Positions 35,338 through 48,619 of a stretch of 64,000 bases of DNA are shown here, one piece after another. The stretch spans positions 48,608,001 through 48,672,000 of the forward strand of contig OZ231127.1 of the NCBI GenBank assembly GCA_965153355.1. Reading direction: 5' to 3'. The notes beneath the pieces were generated by a model. That model saw only the letters and a list, made by a program, of their open reading frames with translations. It searched no databases and had not been told where the DNA came from. The translations under genes and the position numbers were made by a program. The first letter of the stretch is position 1; the number at the start of each line of letters is the position of its first letter. This DNA comes from Flaccisagitta enflata (lineage: Eukaryota; Chaetognatha; Sagittoidea; Aphragmophora).

Positions 35338-35736
35338 TATCTTCCAGCAGGTAGAAATTCGTTCTTCAAATCCGGTTTAGCGTCAACTGCAAAGGGGGGG
35401 GGGGAAGGAAGGGGGACAACTCGGCAGCAAAGAGTTTCTTGCAACTTGTCTTTTGTTTTGCTTTAGCACTTTCTTGTAATAGACTACAGACCGTCGGCGG
35501 CCTGTTTAACAGGCCGCATGTAGAGATTGGCCCGAGGATTCTTCAATTTGACGTAAACCGGTTGAATTGGCGATCTCGCGTTTAATTTTCAGCATTCGTT
35601 GACTTGAAAAAGGTAATTCATAGTAAATTGTGCAGAAAAAGAGAAAGAAACAGCTAGAAATAGCTAGAAACAAGGACTCTCGATTAAAATTCCCCGAAAT
35701 TCGTAAGAAGAGACGTCTTGTCGGTATCGGCTCAAT

Positions 35737-35754
35737 TTCTCTCTCTCTCTCTCA

Positions 35755-35828
<74 letters not shown>
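35737..35828. repeat. (CT)n microsatellite
   Basis: About 90 bp of CT abutting the duplicated segment that starts near 35829. Copy B at 62239 is likewise preceded by (CT)n. Confidence 0.95.
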
Positions 35829-35830
<2 letters not shown>

Positions 35831-36818
35831 ACAAAAAGAAGAATGACTGACTCCCACGGATTACTTTTGTTTTCATTTGGAAGTATACAAACAGGATGAG
35901 CAAGGTAGTTGTTCAACCAAATTTCAACTGTCAAAAACAGATGTTCCTTGATGTAATGACGTCAAAGTTGTTAAGTCACGTGCTACGCGACTCTCCACCT
36001 GACTTTTTCCGTTACTCTCTCGGTCTGTCGGTCTGTTCACCGGTGCTGCACAAAGTTGACGTTATATCTTTTTTGCCTACATCATGACCAGTGATTTTTA
36101 TTTGGAAGCTTCCATTTATGGTGTTTTTTGTTTGCTTTTCCTTAGATTTTGTAGTAAATTCTTATGTTAGTAATTTTTCCTTTCATGACAACAGCATTTT
36201 CTTTTTAAGTTTTTTTTGGAAAACTTCCGATCCACGTCACGCTGTTCTCATGAACTATTTTCGGAAACGCAACTCTACAAGAGACTTTGTCCGTCCGTCC
36301 ATTGGTTCGTTGGTCCATCCATGAGCTTGATTCGAAAAATGAGAAAACGAGCGTTTTAGATGTTTTTCGTTTGTGTGTGTGTGTAAGGGGGGCATAGGCC
36401 GGCAGGGGTGTTTAGGGTGGTCGGAGTGGCAATAGGGCATTTATCTCCAAGTCCTGTATGATAAGGGCAGTGTGTAGGCCGACACGTGTGTGGATCGGGG
36501 TTAGATGTCCCTGCCCATCCGTCCGCAACTATGTGTGACCCCGCGTCACTTGTTTTGCCTAATTGTGGGTCATGTGTTAAATGACTTTTGCATTTCCGCC
36601 CTTGTCCTCCCACACACGAAAGATTGATTGTTTCCACTTTAAAGAGTTCTTATCACGTAGAAACGATTCTGTAAGCCAATTTTCAACAGGTCGGTTGGTC
36701 AGTCAGATGGTTCGTCCGTCTGTCTGTCACATTCGTCCATCTCAGGCTATTTTTGGCTTTTTACTGCTCCTGTCCAACCGTAAACGACTTTTAGGATTGT
36801 CCTTTCTTTGTTCATGTA
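35829..36818 (+). repeat. ~1-kb duplicated segment, copy A
   Basis: Begins AAAAAGAAGAATGACTG and ends near CTTTCTTTGTTCATGTAA; it matches 62239-63509 with few differences. A 63-codon frame (MSKVVVQPN start) is shared by both copies but is short and lacks a domain. It holds an AGR-like GTCACGTGCTACGCGACT motif near 35975. Copy A has an uninterrupted T-run at about 36210-36218 where copy B carries an AGR. Confidence 0.85.
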
Positions 36819-37109
36819 ACTAAATGTGCGATGACAGTTACAATCATGCCATTGCTTCACGGCTATTTTGGCAAATGCAGGGGAATGTAGGGGATCGGGG
36901 AAACGCTGGGTAGTTTTGAAACATGTAAGGAATGAGTAGGTTAAGTTTGTTTCGTTAATCGAAAGAGCGAGTAGATGCTTGTTGACTTGGACACGATCGG
37001 CAATCACATTAAATTAAAAAGTCGCGTACAGTTTAGGCCTACGCAACTTCCGGGTTGACAATGACAATCAATTTGCGATTATAGATTTTGAAGGATGATG
37101 GATTGAAAC
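36819..37109. other. No gene seen
   Basis: Unique-looking spacer between the duplicated segment and AGR copy 10. Confidence 0.35.
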
Positions 37110-37306
37110 AAGGCCGGATACACGGCTACCCAAGTCGCGTGCGGGTGGGCAGCGGCCATATTTGAGCTCACCAGAGCATTTGGGCAGGAGCAGTATGGTT
37201 TAAGAATAAAAAACATAAAAAAAAGTAAAGTGTGACCAACCAACCAACCAATCAACCGACCGACGGACAAAGCGAGGTGTAGAGTCGCGTGGCACGCGAC
37301 TAAAAA
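37110..37306 (+). mobile_element. AGR copy 10, near-consensus
   Basis: It starts AAGGCCGGATACACGGC, then AAGTCGCGTGCGGGTGGGC. It has a CAACCAACC/GACC core and ends GTAGAGTCGCGTGGCACGCGACTAAAAA. Confidence 0.8.
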
Positions 37307-37390
37307 TTTGATCAAATTAGAAACCCTTCGTCAGGCTGCATTCGACATCCACGGTTTTTCTTTCGCCTATCCATCTTTTTTTATTTTCTT

Positions 37391-37629
37391 TTAGTCGTGT
37401 GCTACACCCCGCTATGTCGGTCGGTCGGTCGGTTGGTCGGTCGGTCGGTTGGTCGGTCGGTCGGTCGGTCTTTGGTCGGTCGGTCGGTTGGTTGGTCTGT
37501 CCCCTTTATACTTTTTTGGCATTTTGAACTTTTTAAGCATACGGCTCCTGCCCAGATGCCCTAGTGACCTTCTCCAGCACTGCTCCTGCCCACCCGCACG
37601 CGACTAAGGTAGCCGAGTATCCGGCCTTG
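37391..37629 (-). mobile_element. AGR copy 11, minus, expanded (GACC)n core
   Basis: Reverse orientation: TTAGTCGTGTGCTACACCCCGC at the left, then about 75 bp of GGTC units, and a right end GCCGAGTATCCGGCCTT. It is convergent with copy 10. Confidence 0.75.
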
Positions 37630-38412
<783 letters not shown>

Positions 38413-38599
38413 AACAAAAAAACAGACAAACAGACAAACAGACAGGAAAGAAAGAATGAAACTGACAGACGGACGGACGGAGAAGGGATAGGGATAAGGG
38501 ATAAGGGAGAAGGGAGAAGGGATAGGGGAGAGGGGAGAGGGGAGAAGGGAGAAGGGAGAATGGAAAAAGGAGAAGAGTGAAGAGAGAAGACAGACAGAG

Positions 38600-39720
38600 A
38601 GACAGAGAGAAAGACAGACAAATGAAGGCGGTAGAAAATACTGAGGGCAAAACACAGAGATACATAGAGACATATAGAGAAACGGAAAGAGATCTAGACT
38701 GGGACACAGACAGTCATCCAGGAAATTGACAGATCCACGAGCCTACAGATCAAAAGACATGGATCTCAGGAATGCGGATAATGAACAGAAAGTCAGTCAA
38801 GAATAGTGAATAAAACAAAGAAGTTCAGACAAGCAGCCATGCAAATAGAAAGACAATGGCATATTCCAGCAAGATGGAGAGAAGGATTTCGAGCAGCGGC
38901 CCTATAGGGGTCACCTTACGTTTTTAGAATAGGTGATAAGTAGGTGGGTCAGGAATGTTCTTTTTTTCTTGATTAAGGAGGACACTCTTGCTTCTCAGCT
39001 ATTCAAAGTGGTTATCAAATAGCAACTCTTAGGGCGGGTTTCTAGTCAAAGACAATCGCGTCTTTAACGGGCCACTCGGTCGCTCCCTACGTTTGTTCGC
39101 TCTCACCGCTCACTCAACTCACTCTGCTTACTCGCTCCGCTTTGCTACACTTGCTTCCCTTGCTCGCTCTGTTCACGGGCTCGCTCACTCACTTTGCTCA
39201 CTCCCTCGTGGGACAGTTGAAATTCTTGAAAATGTGTCCATGCTGTAAACGTGTTCAACAGGAAGAAACGCGTTTTTGGTCATCACTAGAAACACGCCCT
39301 TACAACTCATTTTCATAACGTTGGTCGTGGATATCGCTAGCCATACACCCATTCCGCAGTGGTTCTCCCTTCCTTTTTTTTCCATCTGCCTTTCGGAAAA
39401 TTAGCTTGCAACGACACCTCGCCTCGAGCATCTCGGGTTGGTCATCAGTAGAACATCAAACAAACATAAAAATTGAGCAGAATCCAAATCGCCGAGGGAA
39501 TGAACAAGTCGTAACTCTTTAACTGGACTGACCACTGTGCCCAGCTCCCTTTTTAACAATTCAATGCCATGATCGCATCAAGCTGGGCCTATATAGGGAG
39601 GGAGAAAAAAAAGGAGATTGGATAATGGGTAAAGACGGAGAAAGCGAGAACGAACATGGGGGGGGGGGAGAAAGCTCGGAAGGGGGGAGGGGAAGAGTAA
39701 AGGATATAAGTGCGAAGGAA
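38600..39720. other. No gene seen
   Basis: Includes a TCGCTCACTC-rich stretch (39065-39205) made of degenerate CTCGCTC/CTCACT units. No gene signal. Confidence 0.4.
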
Positions 39721-39725
39721 TGAAG

Positions 39726-40006
<281 letters not shown>

Positions 40007-40278
40007 CATGCTCTGGTAGTTGTTACAATTGTTTTGATCCTCACTTCCGTCGACATCAAAGCCTTTCTCAATGTGGTCGTGAATGTCGTCGTCAGCATCA
40101 TCGTCGTCGCGTCGTCATCGCTGTCGTCGCCGTCGTCGCCGTCGTCATCATTGTCATCGGCGTTGTTGTGGTGGTGTTTCGGCGGCATTCGCAGGATGGA
40201 AGGAACTTGCGTTGACTTTTTTATGCCTGCCATCATTTTTGTGATAAAGAAATCAGAGTTCGCCGTTGAAACAGAACA

Positions 40279-40284
<6 letters not shown>

Positions 40285-40368
<84 letters not shown>
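40285..40368. repeat. (GA)n microsatellite
   Basis: About 84 bp of uninterrupted GA. Confidence 0.95.
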
Positions 40369-40374
<6 letters not shown>

Positions 40375-40430
40375 TCGAATGCTTTTCCCGGTGCCCGCTG
40401 CTTTCATCCACCTTTATTGCTGATGCCGGT

Positions 40431-40530
40431 ATAGTATTTCCTCGCCCCCCCCTCCCACTCTGGTGTTTAAAGTATTTCCTCGCCCCCCCCTCCCACCCTG
40501 GTGTTTATAGTATGTCCCCGCACCCCCCTC
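40431..40530 (+). repeat. Three-unit ~38-bp tandem repeat
   Basis: GTATTTCCTCGCCCCC followed by CTCCCACTCTGGTGTTTA occurs twice, and a third, diverged unit ends at CTCCAACCCTC. Confidence 0.7.
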
Positions 40531-41023
40531 CAACCCTCTCTCTTCTTCTATCCCTAGCTCATACGTCAAGATCACTTTGCACCCTTTCATTACCACAATT
40601 CCTCTTTAACCTTTCCTACTTCATCATTCATGCACACCATATCCTTCTATTACTGACTGATTATTCTTCTCCAGACAACAACAAAACACCGTTTCAATAT
40701 GCGCAGTTGTGAATCTTTTTTTTTTTTATTTCACCAAACAAGTGGGCCTTTAACATTGATTGCACATGAAAACAACTAACTATCAAGCACGAGATTTCTT
40801 TTATTTTAACAAAAATATGGTTATAGGTTTCTCTCATACTTTTGCTTTTTATTTCCAGATTTCTCGACAATTTTCGAACGAAGTCAGTTAATCTTTTTAA
40901 TGTTTTTATATGTGTATATGTCAGACTTCCAATGAGTCTGGGAGTCCGTACGTCTGCACATCTCGCGCTCCAAATTGTGCTAACCTCTTCATATATCATT
41001 TATTCAAGTCATTTGTTTCTGTC

Positions 41024-41029
<6 letters not shown>

Positions 41030-41102
<73 letters not shown>
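41030..41102. repeat. (CT)n microsatellite
   Basis: About 72 bp of uninterrupted CT. Confidence 0.95.
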
Positions 41103-41104
<2 letters not shown>

Positions 41105-42260
41105 TTTCTTTCCTAGGCTTTTCTCTTTGCCAAGAATAACAAGATGGAGAATTGCAGGTTTGCGCGGCGACGATGGAAGGCAAATCATTATTGGAAAGGG
41201 ATTTTGCAGAGGAGAATTTCTTCACCTGCTGTTGTGACGTTGATTTATGGACGATTTTTTCTCTTTTTTTCTTTTTTCTGTTTTGCGCGATGAGTGAGAA
41301 CGTAATTTTCGTAACCCTATGGCCAGAGGCATAGCATAGGCTGGATCGCATCGACCAAACACTGAAAAAAAAAAACAAGTGCAAAACGTCAGGGGTAGTT
41401 GCAAGTGTTGCATGGGAAACGAGAAAAAGTTGATCAAAGAAGAAGAACGAAATTGAAAAAAAGATGTGTCGCAAATAATTAATGAATGAATGAATGAATG
41501 AATGAATGAATGAATCTATTTACGAGTATCAGCCAAAATTACAATGCGAACAATTGTAAACGACCGTCCCGAAGGATAGCCTGTGAAAGTCGATAACAAT
41601 CAATCTAATAATAAGTCGACGGAAAATAGTCGCGTGCAGACGACGTGACAATTGATATCATCGAGCGACGTGACACGCTAACCAAGTCGAATCCGATGCT
41701 GTTATTTGTCATCGGAGATAAAAGTCTTGGGTTTCAGAATCCAGATTGCAACCGTTCTACACGTACAGATGTCTGGATAGATCCAAGAATGGAAACGACA
41801 AACCGGAAACTGCGACTCGTGAGTTGAGACTCGTAACATATGTCAAAAGAAATGGAAGAGAAAACGCATTATGACCCTTTTTCCCTCTTATTTCTAACCG
41901 TTTCATTTCTTGATTCGATTTTTCCTGTTTCCTCTTTTCTTTCTTTTTCTTTCTTTTTCTTTACTCCTTTTTTTCTCAGTTTTTTCTCTCCTCCTTTTCC
42001 ATCAGCGAAAAACGGACGTCAATTCATGGCAACGACAATAAAAAAGGAGTGGTACCCTGTTACAAGACTCAAATCTTATCGGAAATGAAATGTAAAGATT
42101 CCGTTGCCTTGGGAATAGAAAAAATACTTAAGCAAATGGATGCTGGAACATTTTCAATCATCTATATTCCCATTGCAAAATACCAGCTGAAAAGCAAAGA
42201 GATACAATTTGGAAAATAGGGTTAAATTCAGCTAAATATGGACGACACGAAAAACCAGAT
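41103..42260. other. No gene seen; short (AATG)n at 41482-41514
   Basis: Mixed sequence with an AATG tetranucleotide run of about eight units and a pyrimidine-rich patch at 41925-42000. No coding exon or RNA gene was recognised. Confidence 0.4.
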
Positions 42261-42265
42261 GCTTT

Positions 42266-42470
42266 TTTAGTCGCGTGCGTTCGACTCAATAACCTGCTAT
42301 GCCCGTCAGTTGGTCTGTCAGTCAGTCCATCAGTTAGTCACACTTCTTTGGCGTTATCAGGCGGTTTTTACATCACTGCTCCTACCCAAAAGCTTTGTTG
42401 ATGTATTCTATCACTGCTCTTACAGTCTCACGGTAGTCCTACCCACTCGCACGCGTATCCGGACTTGTTC
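42266..42470 (-). mobile_element. AGR copy 12, minus, degenerate
   Basis: The left end TTTTAGTCGCGTGCGTTCGACT is the decayed terminal palindrome. GTCAGTTGGTCTGTCAGTCAG is the core, and the right end is CGCACGCGTATCCGGACTTG. Confidence 0.6.
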
Positions 42471-42985
42471 AATGCTAGTCTCTCTCTATAGTTCACTCTC
42501 TTCAAGTCCTTTTCTTCGCATTACTGTCCGTATTTACTTTGTTATATATAATAATCTGCTTCTTGGAAGCTTTTCTCGTTAGTTCGTTTGTTTAGTGGCT
42601 CATATAGTACTTTGTACCTTGGTTCGTTGGTTTGGTCCGTCTGTTTTGTTTGTCCAACATTTCATTCAATGCTTTTTAGGCTTTCGTTTACTTTTGTTTT
42701 CTTTTGCTTACTACCCTCACTCGCCTCGTCTAGGTTTCCCCTTTTGACTCAATATTTTTCTTTTCTGCATGGCTTTATTTTTTCTTTGCTCAAAGCTTGG
42801 GAAAATGTGTTCTGGTCCATTAGTTCCTAGGGAAAGCGAAAGTCGGTTTAAACTGGTTTACAATCTTTAAAGAAGTCGGGAGAATTATGGTGCCAAAGGG
42901 AAAGCGGGGGAAAATGAGGGGGAGGGGATCCAGCGGGAAAAAAGGGTTAATGTCAAAATAACAAGGCAGAATTCACTGCAGCCTA
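42471..42985. other. No gene seen
   Basis: Pyrimidine-rich to mixed sequence with no domain-bearing frame. Confidence 0.35.
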
Positions 42986-43423
42986 CAGTATGATGGGAGC
43001 AATAAGGACCTCAGATGGAGGGTCATTTCCTGCTGCACTATCTTAATGAAGTAGCTTGAACTATGTTTTTTCTGAAAGCTGATGGGCAAGAGCTTTGAGT
43101 GGACATAGTTTCATACCTCTAGCTGTAACACTTGACCAAAAAGAAAAAGAGTGCAACACCTCTCTGGAATCGAACCTGTAACTCTGAAGAGAAGAAACTG
43201 TAACTCTTCAGTTCAGCACTCTACCAACAGAGCTATTGCACCACATGCAACGAAAACACATCAATTCTCAGTTTTGTTTTGAATCACTTGATGTGGAATT
43301 TTATGTTCACTCAATACCTTGGACCATTAACTTTCAGAAAAATTAAAGCTTTAGGTTTTTCCTTCAACTAAAAAGAATAATGAAGGCCCTCTTTGAACTG
43401 CCCTTATTGCTCCCACCGTACTG
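42986..43423. mobile_element. TA-flanked MITE carrying a tRNA-like sequence
   Basis: The left end CAGTATGATGGGAGCAATAAGG and right end CCTTATTGCTCCCACCGTACTG are terminal inverted repeats with TA on both sides (42984-42985; 43424-43425). The TACAGT-like border is typical of Tc1/mariner-type elements. The centre holds a tRNA-Phe-like sequence on the minus strand. Similar GTCGGGAA/TTCCCGAC inverted motifs at 43430 and 43668 suggest it landed in an older palindrome. Confidence 0.7.
43151..43243 (-). pseudogene. tRNA-Phe(GAA)-like sequence, probably non-functional
   Basis: On the minus strand GGTGCAATAGCTCTGTTGG matches the 5' acceptor and A box (TAGCTCTGTTGG), CTGAAGA is a GAA anticodon loop, and GGTTCGATTCC is a perfect B box; TTGCAC near the end pairs with GTGCAA at the start. 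About 20 extra bases repeating GAGTTACAG lie before the T arm, a few more follow it, and the anticodon and T stems are mispaired. A decayed tRNA or a tRNA-derived SINE head is likely. Confidence 0.55.
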
Positions 43424-43689
43424 TAGGTCGGTCGGGAAATAGGGTCAAAATTCAAAAAATGATTTACTCTAGTCTTTTGCATAAATGTACCAATGCGACA
43501 ATTCTATAGGCTTCCTATGGCTATAAAAAAGTCCCCATAGCAAGCCTATGGTTTTACCGACAAGGTTTTTTGTTTGAATTCACACCCCAACTTGTGAGAA
43601 ATCTTTTTTTTATTGGATGTTTGTACAAAGGGCCCAAGTATATCAATATATGAAATTTGACCCAATTCCCGACCACCCTACTGCAGCCA

Positions 43690-43869
43690 TGGAGCCATGC
43701 AGCCATGGAGAGCCCATGAATGCAAATATCGAAGTGATCGTGAGAAGATGGAGTGACTGACGCTCTGACCAAACCATAAAGGCCCATTGTTGTGGGTGGA
43801 TTTCTTTGAAGTTAGATCCTAGTTCATAAAGTCCATCCTGAGTTTAAACAAGCGAAAAATCCAGAGTAA
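43690..43869. other. No gene seen
   Basis: Short spacer before the palindrome cluster. Confidence 0.3.
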
Positions 43870-45180
43870 TACTAATAGCAGCCCAAAGGCAGTAAGTGGT
43901 CAGCGGTACCCGTGCCCTGCTTGAGTAGTATGTGATTTACGTTGAGGGGGAGCAGGGCAGCGGCCCCAAAGGAGACAAAGTCCTTTAGAACACAGGAGGA
44001 ATCTGTCCGTCCATCCATCCGTCTGTCCTTCTTTCTGCCTTCCTTCTGTCCGGGATGCCATGTTATCCAAGATCTCATTGAATAACATGGAGAAATGAGA
44101 AATAGTCGCAAAAGCGTTAGATGGTCAGTGGTACCTGTGCCCTGCCCTGGTTGGTTGTGCTTGAAGTTGAAGGGGAAGCAGGGCAGCGGCCCCGAAGGGG
44201 TCGATGACCTATTCTTTCACACATATGGGGAATTTTTTCCTTCTCCTCCGTTCGTCCGTCCCCCCCCCCGTCTCAAGGCCTGAATCCTAGTCCAGAGACC
44301 CAAACCCCAGTCTCGTGGCCCAAATCTCATCCTTGAGGCTGGGATATGAGCCATGAGGCTAGGATATGAGCCTCAACAATGAGATTTGGGCCTCAAGGCT
44401 GTGATTTGGGTCTCCAGGCTAGAATTTGGGCCATGAGGCCAGGATTTGGGCCTCTTGGATAGGATTTTGGATAGGATTTGGGCCTCGAGACTGGGATTTG
44501 GGTCTCTGGACTGGGAGGCCTCGAGGGGGGGGGGGGGGATGGATGGACGTAGGAGAAGGAAAAAATTCCCCACATGTGTGAAAGCATAGGTCATCGACCC
44601 CTTCGGGGCCGCTGCCCAAAAGCGGTTTATGGACAAAGGTACCCATGCCCTCCTTGAGTAGTTTGTTGGTTAAGTTGAGGGGGGAGTAGTTCAGGATCTA
44701 GGTCCCTGAGGCCAGAATCTGGGCCTCAGAGACCAGTTTATTAGTATCAGAGGCCAGAATTTGAGTCTCTGAGGCCACAATTCGAGTTTCTTAGGCCAGA
44801 ATTTAGGCTTTTGAGGCCAGAACCTAGGACTTGGAGGCCAGAATAAGGGTCCCAGTGATCAAGATCTGGGTCTCTAAGGTTAGGGTGTGGGTTCAAAAGC
44901 CAGAATCTGGGTATCAGAAGCCAGAATCTAGGTTTTACGGGCTAAAATGATGAAACTCAGACCAGAATTCAGGTCTTCTAGGCAGATTTGAGCCATTTTG
45001 CCTTGGATTTAGGCCATTATGCTTGGATTTGGGCCCCAAATGAGACAAAGCCCTAAGGATGGGGTAGGGGGGACGGATGTACGGACGTACGGACGGAGGG
45101 ACTTTTGGACATACGGGCAGATTCCCCCTGTGTTCTACAGGACTTCGTCTCCTTCGGGGCCGCTGCCCAAAAACCACCTG
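43870..45180. repeat. Cluster of GGCCCAAAT palindromic repeats
   Basis: Three adjoining members. 43870-44040 is a terminal module (GGTCAGCGGTACCCGTGCCC, GGGCAGCGGCCCC). 44095-44620 is a full palindrome opening with GTCGCAAAAGCGTTAGATGG and GGTCGATGACC and closing with the inverted GGTCATCGACCCCTTCGGGG. 44640-45180 has GGCCAGAATCTGGG-type units, a GGACGTACGGACG tract and a terminal module (CCCCCTGTGTTCTACAGG) as at 560-590. Confidence 0.75.
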
Positions 45181-45339
45181 GCGGTAGTTTGAACGGATGG
45201 TGGGGGGGGGGGGGTAGGGAGATGTCTAGAGAGGGATGTTTAGGTGGAATGCTGTAATTTGGGAGTGCACATGCAATTACCTTGCACTAAGGGCGTTTTT
45301 TTAGTAATATGGCGAATAAACAATGAATTTTTTATTTCA
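45181..45339. other. No gene seen
   Basis: Spacer containing a G-rich run. Confidence 0.3.
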
Positions 45340-45850
45340 ATTTTTGATTGATAGATCTATAGATAGGTCTTATGGAAAGTGATCCACACCAGTTTTAAAC
45401 AATTCTTTATCTTGTATTGCCCAGAAAGTTACTTTAAGTAATGTTTTCCTCTTTATATCATTACTGAGACAGAAAAAAAATTCATTGCCGCCTTTTGCCA
45501 TGGAAAGACTAGGCTCTATCTGTAGCTATGGCAATAACGATTCTAGGTTCAAAATCTGAAGATACACTTTTTATCACTTTAGGAGTTATAGCACATGGAA
45601 AATAGTTGCAATATCTGCTCATTGCATTATGGAAATCCATCATCGCATCTTTCATCGATTTTTCCCTTAAAAAACGGGACCAAAATGCAGCTGAGGAACA
45701 GCAGAGACAGCTGAGAGGCAGGAGAAGCTGCAGGGGAGTGAGAGTTTTTTGTTTTCATTGCACTTTCTGGCAATCAAAAGAGGTGGCCTCTATGTACAAA
45801 AATGTAAACCATTGCTCTCACAGACTCCAGACAGATGGTACAGACGGGTA
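45340..45850 (+). repeat. Diverged dispersed repeat, copy 2
   Basis: Matches 4400-5030 apart from the AGR inserted in that copy. Shared blocks include TTTTAAACAAT, TATATCATTACTGAGA, GAAGATACACTTTT and GCATCTTTCAT. No conserved reading frame was noted. Confidence 0.6.
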
Positions 45851-45897
45851 AGCATGCCCTATTTTCCAGTGTGCCTTGGTGAGTAGGTCAGTTATGC

Positions 45898-45925
45898 AGA
45901 GCGAGAGGCCGGATACACGGGCCAA
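45898..45925 (+). mobile_element. AGR 5'-end fragment
   Basis: GAGGCCGGATACACGGGCC matches only the first ~20 bases of AGR. Nothing recognisable follows. Confidence 0.35.
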
Positions 45926-46968
45926 GACGGTGCGCCTGGCGCGTCGTTGTTAATTCTTAGACTCATCCAGAGTTCTATCAGACCTATTCGAAGCTCTATC
46001 CACCTAACCAAACATAAATTTGATCATGAATAAGATGACGGGAAACATGAATTCCTAGACCTATCCCAATGGTGTCAGTACTTCCATCAGTACATAAGTA
46101 ATCTTTGATTGTAACCTTTGTTAGATATTTTGTGTATACTAAATGGTATAGGCCTGTCCAACCCTATACTAATGAGGTATGCAGTCAAGCTGATAGTTTT
46201 GTCAGGTAAGCTTTTTGTTTGTCAGTAGTAAAGGATAGTTGTGGGCAATCCGGAGTAAACATCATTGAAAGCTTGCGAGGCTTTCTTCCTTTGTATATTG
46301 GAGAATTCTGGCCTCCTTTTATAAGGGCAATGTTGTTTCAACTTTTATGAATGACGAACACTATGCGATTTCAAGTGATACCAAACATTTTATCGAATTT
46401 TCACTCGAGCGTGACCAACCGACCGACCAATCGATCGACAAACAGACGCTCTTATGCAGGTAGTATGTTGCACCTAAGGAATGAGATAGAGAAAGACACA
46501 TACAGAAAGGGAAGCTTGAAGCATGGGGCAGGAACACGGAGCGAGTCAGAAAATTGTGTTCCATTTTTCCCTCGGCGGTGTCGCACTGGTCTATTTGTGG
46601 CGAACTAGACTACTTTTTCAAATGAAAAGAATTCTTTTAGCTTTTCTCGGCAAGTGATGATCACATGACTAGAAAAACAGAACTGCGGTTAAGGAGATGG
46701 ACAAAATCACTCCTTGCCTTCAGGCTTTGCCTCTAATAGCTAGACATAACGCCAATCACTCGCTATCAAGCTCACCGCGCTTATGGAATTTATGTTTAGT
46801 GCCTGTGAAAATTTCGTTGTAATTTCATCATTGTCATTGGCATATCTATATCTATATCTATATCTATATCTATATCTATATCTGCGTCATCTGCGTTTCT
46901 TTTTTTTTTTTTTTTTGTCGCACCAACGCGATATACAATCTTGCAAAAAAGTATACCAAAACATTATA
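45926..46968. other. No gene seen; short (TATATC)n at about 46844-46883
   Basis: Mixed sequence. GACCAACCGACCGACC at 46411-46435 may be a stray AGR core. A TATATC hexamer run of about 38 bp precedes a poly-T stretch near 46900. No gene recognised. Confidence 0.4.
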
Positions 46969-47140
46969 CAGGGTGTTTCACGCATTTTGAGGTATTCTAA
47001 AACGTCATATCTCTGCTTCTTGTAACTTTTTTTAACTTCTGAAAAAAGATCTAGTAAAATCATGATCTCCAGATTTCACATGTACAATTTCATGATACAG
47101 TGCGACCCATAAAAAAAGTTACAACTTTCAGTATATCTTA

Positions 47141-47741
47141 CCGGGTGTTCAATCTGGACTGGGAAAAAGTATCAAGCCTTTACTCTCAGATACTTCTTCT
47201 CATTGACTTGAAATTATTTTTCTATGTAGTACTATGTTTGACGTTTTTTGTGCAAAAATTTCATTGGTCTGTGTCAAATATTTTGTCCACAACATTAATT
47301 TGAAGTGAAATGAGTATTCATGGCTGAAGCTCAATTTATCCCTTATTCATCAAAATCATTTTTCTCATATTTTCTCTCATTTTTGATCGGTTTGAGCTAT
47401 AAATGTCATGATAGTCATGAAATAAAGATGTATTGTAAAATTCGTTAGATGTATCTTCAACCAAGACCAATCTGACATTTGCTGCTCAATCCAAAAAGAA
47501 ATAAGAGAAAACCAAAGAAAAACAATTTTGATGAATTAAGGCTAAATTGAGCTTTAACTGAAAATGCTTCTTTTACTTCAAATTGATGTTGTGGACAAAA
47601 TATTTGACACAGACCAATGAAATTTTGACACAAAAAACGTCAAACATAGTACTGCACAGAAAAACTTTTTCCAGTTCAATGATAAGAAGCATCTGAGAGT
47701 AAAAGCTTAATACGTTTCCCCAGTCCAGATTGAACACCCGG
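47141..47741. mobile_element. 601-bp TA-flanked palindrome
   Basis: The ends CCGGGTGTTCAATCTGG and CCAGATTGAACACCCGG have TA on both sides (47139-47140; 47742-47743). The two arms are nearly complementary over about 240 bp (for example GTGTCAAATATTTTGTCC near 47271 and its complement near 47590). Confidence 0.8.
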
Positions 47742-48619
47742 TAACATAGTTTAAATTCAACAAATCTTATTGTTATTCATGAGCATTTTAAAGAGCTTCA
47801 AAAAATGAACAATTTGCCACCAGTCCCATAGAATTCGATCAATTGGTTTGGATTTTATGTTAAAATGAAGACAAATGTATTAAAACCTTAGTGGGAAAAC
47901 AACAGATTTTCTGTGATAGTTTGTAAATGACAAATTTTACTAAAACTATTATAATTTGTAAACCAATTGAGCTAGTAACTCTAGAAACGGCTTAAATGAT
48001 AGATATTTTGAAGGGCTTTCTCAATGACATTGATTTTGATAGGTTTTTACTTGGTTTGAACCCTTTATGAATGATAATTGAGAGAATTTTTTCACCACAC
48101 AAATTTAAAAAAATACTGATCTTTTTCTTCTCTTAAAATATCCATGTTTGAATAAAAGAAAGTAAACAAAATCAGTGACCATTTGAAAGATTTTCAAAAG
48201 ATCTTTTATTCTAGACCAATCCCAGACTCCTAGCTTTATTCGTTTGGAAATGACATCCATTTAAAGTTTAATGGGTACATTTTAGTGTTGCGCCTTTTCA
48301 AACTTGAAAATGAATACTCTTCAGTCTTTTCTTTACTGCGTCTAAACAAATTGAGCAAGAAATATGAGATTGGCGGCAAATGAAAGCTCTTTTAAATATC
48401 TTTCAAATGATCTATGATTTTGATTGATTTCTTGCACTGCTAATGCAAAAATTCCAATAAAAAAGGTCCCTTATCAATACTTTTTGAAGAATTTTTAGTT
48501 CAGACACAGATTCTGGCACCATTATCTTCTTTTTATCATAAAATCTAAAATAATTAATGAAAACTCATGGTATTTGTGACATTCGCTTCATTTGATGACA
48601 CTCTTTCCAATTCTCACAA

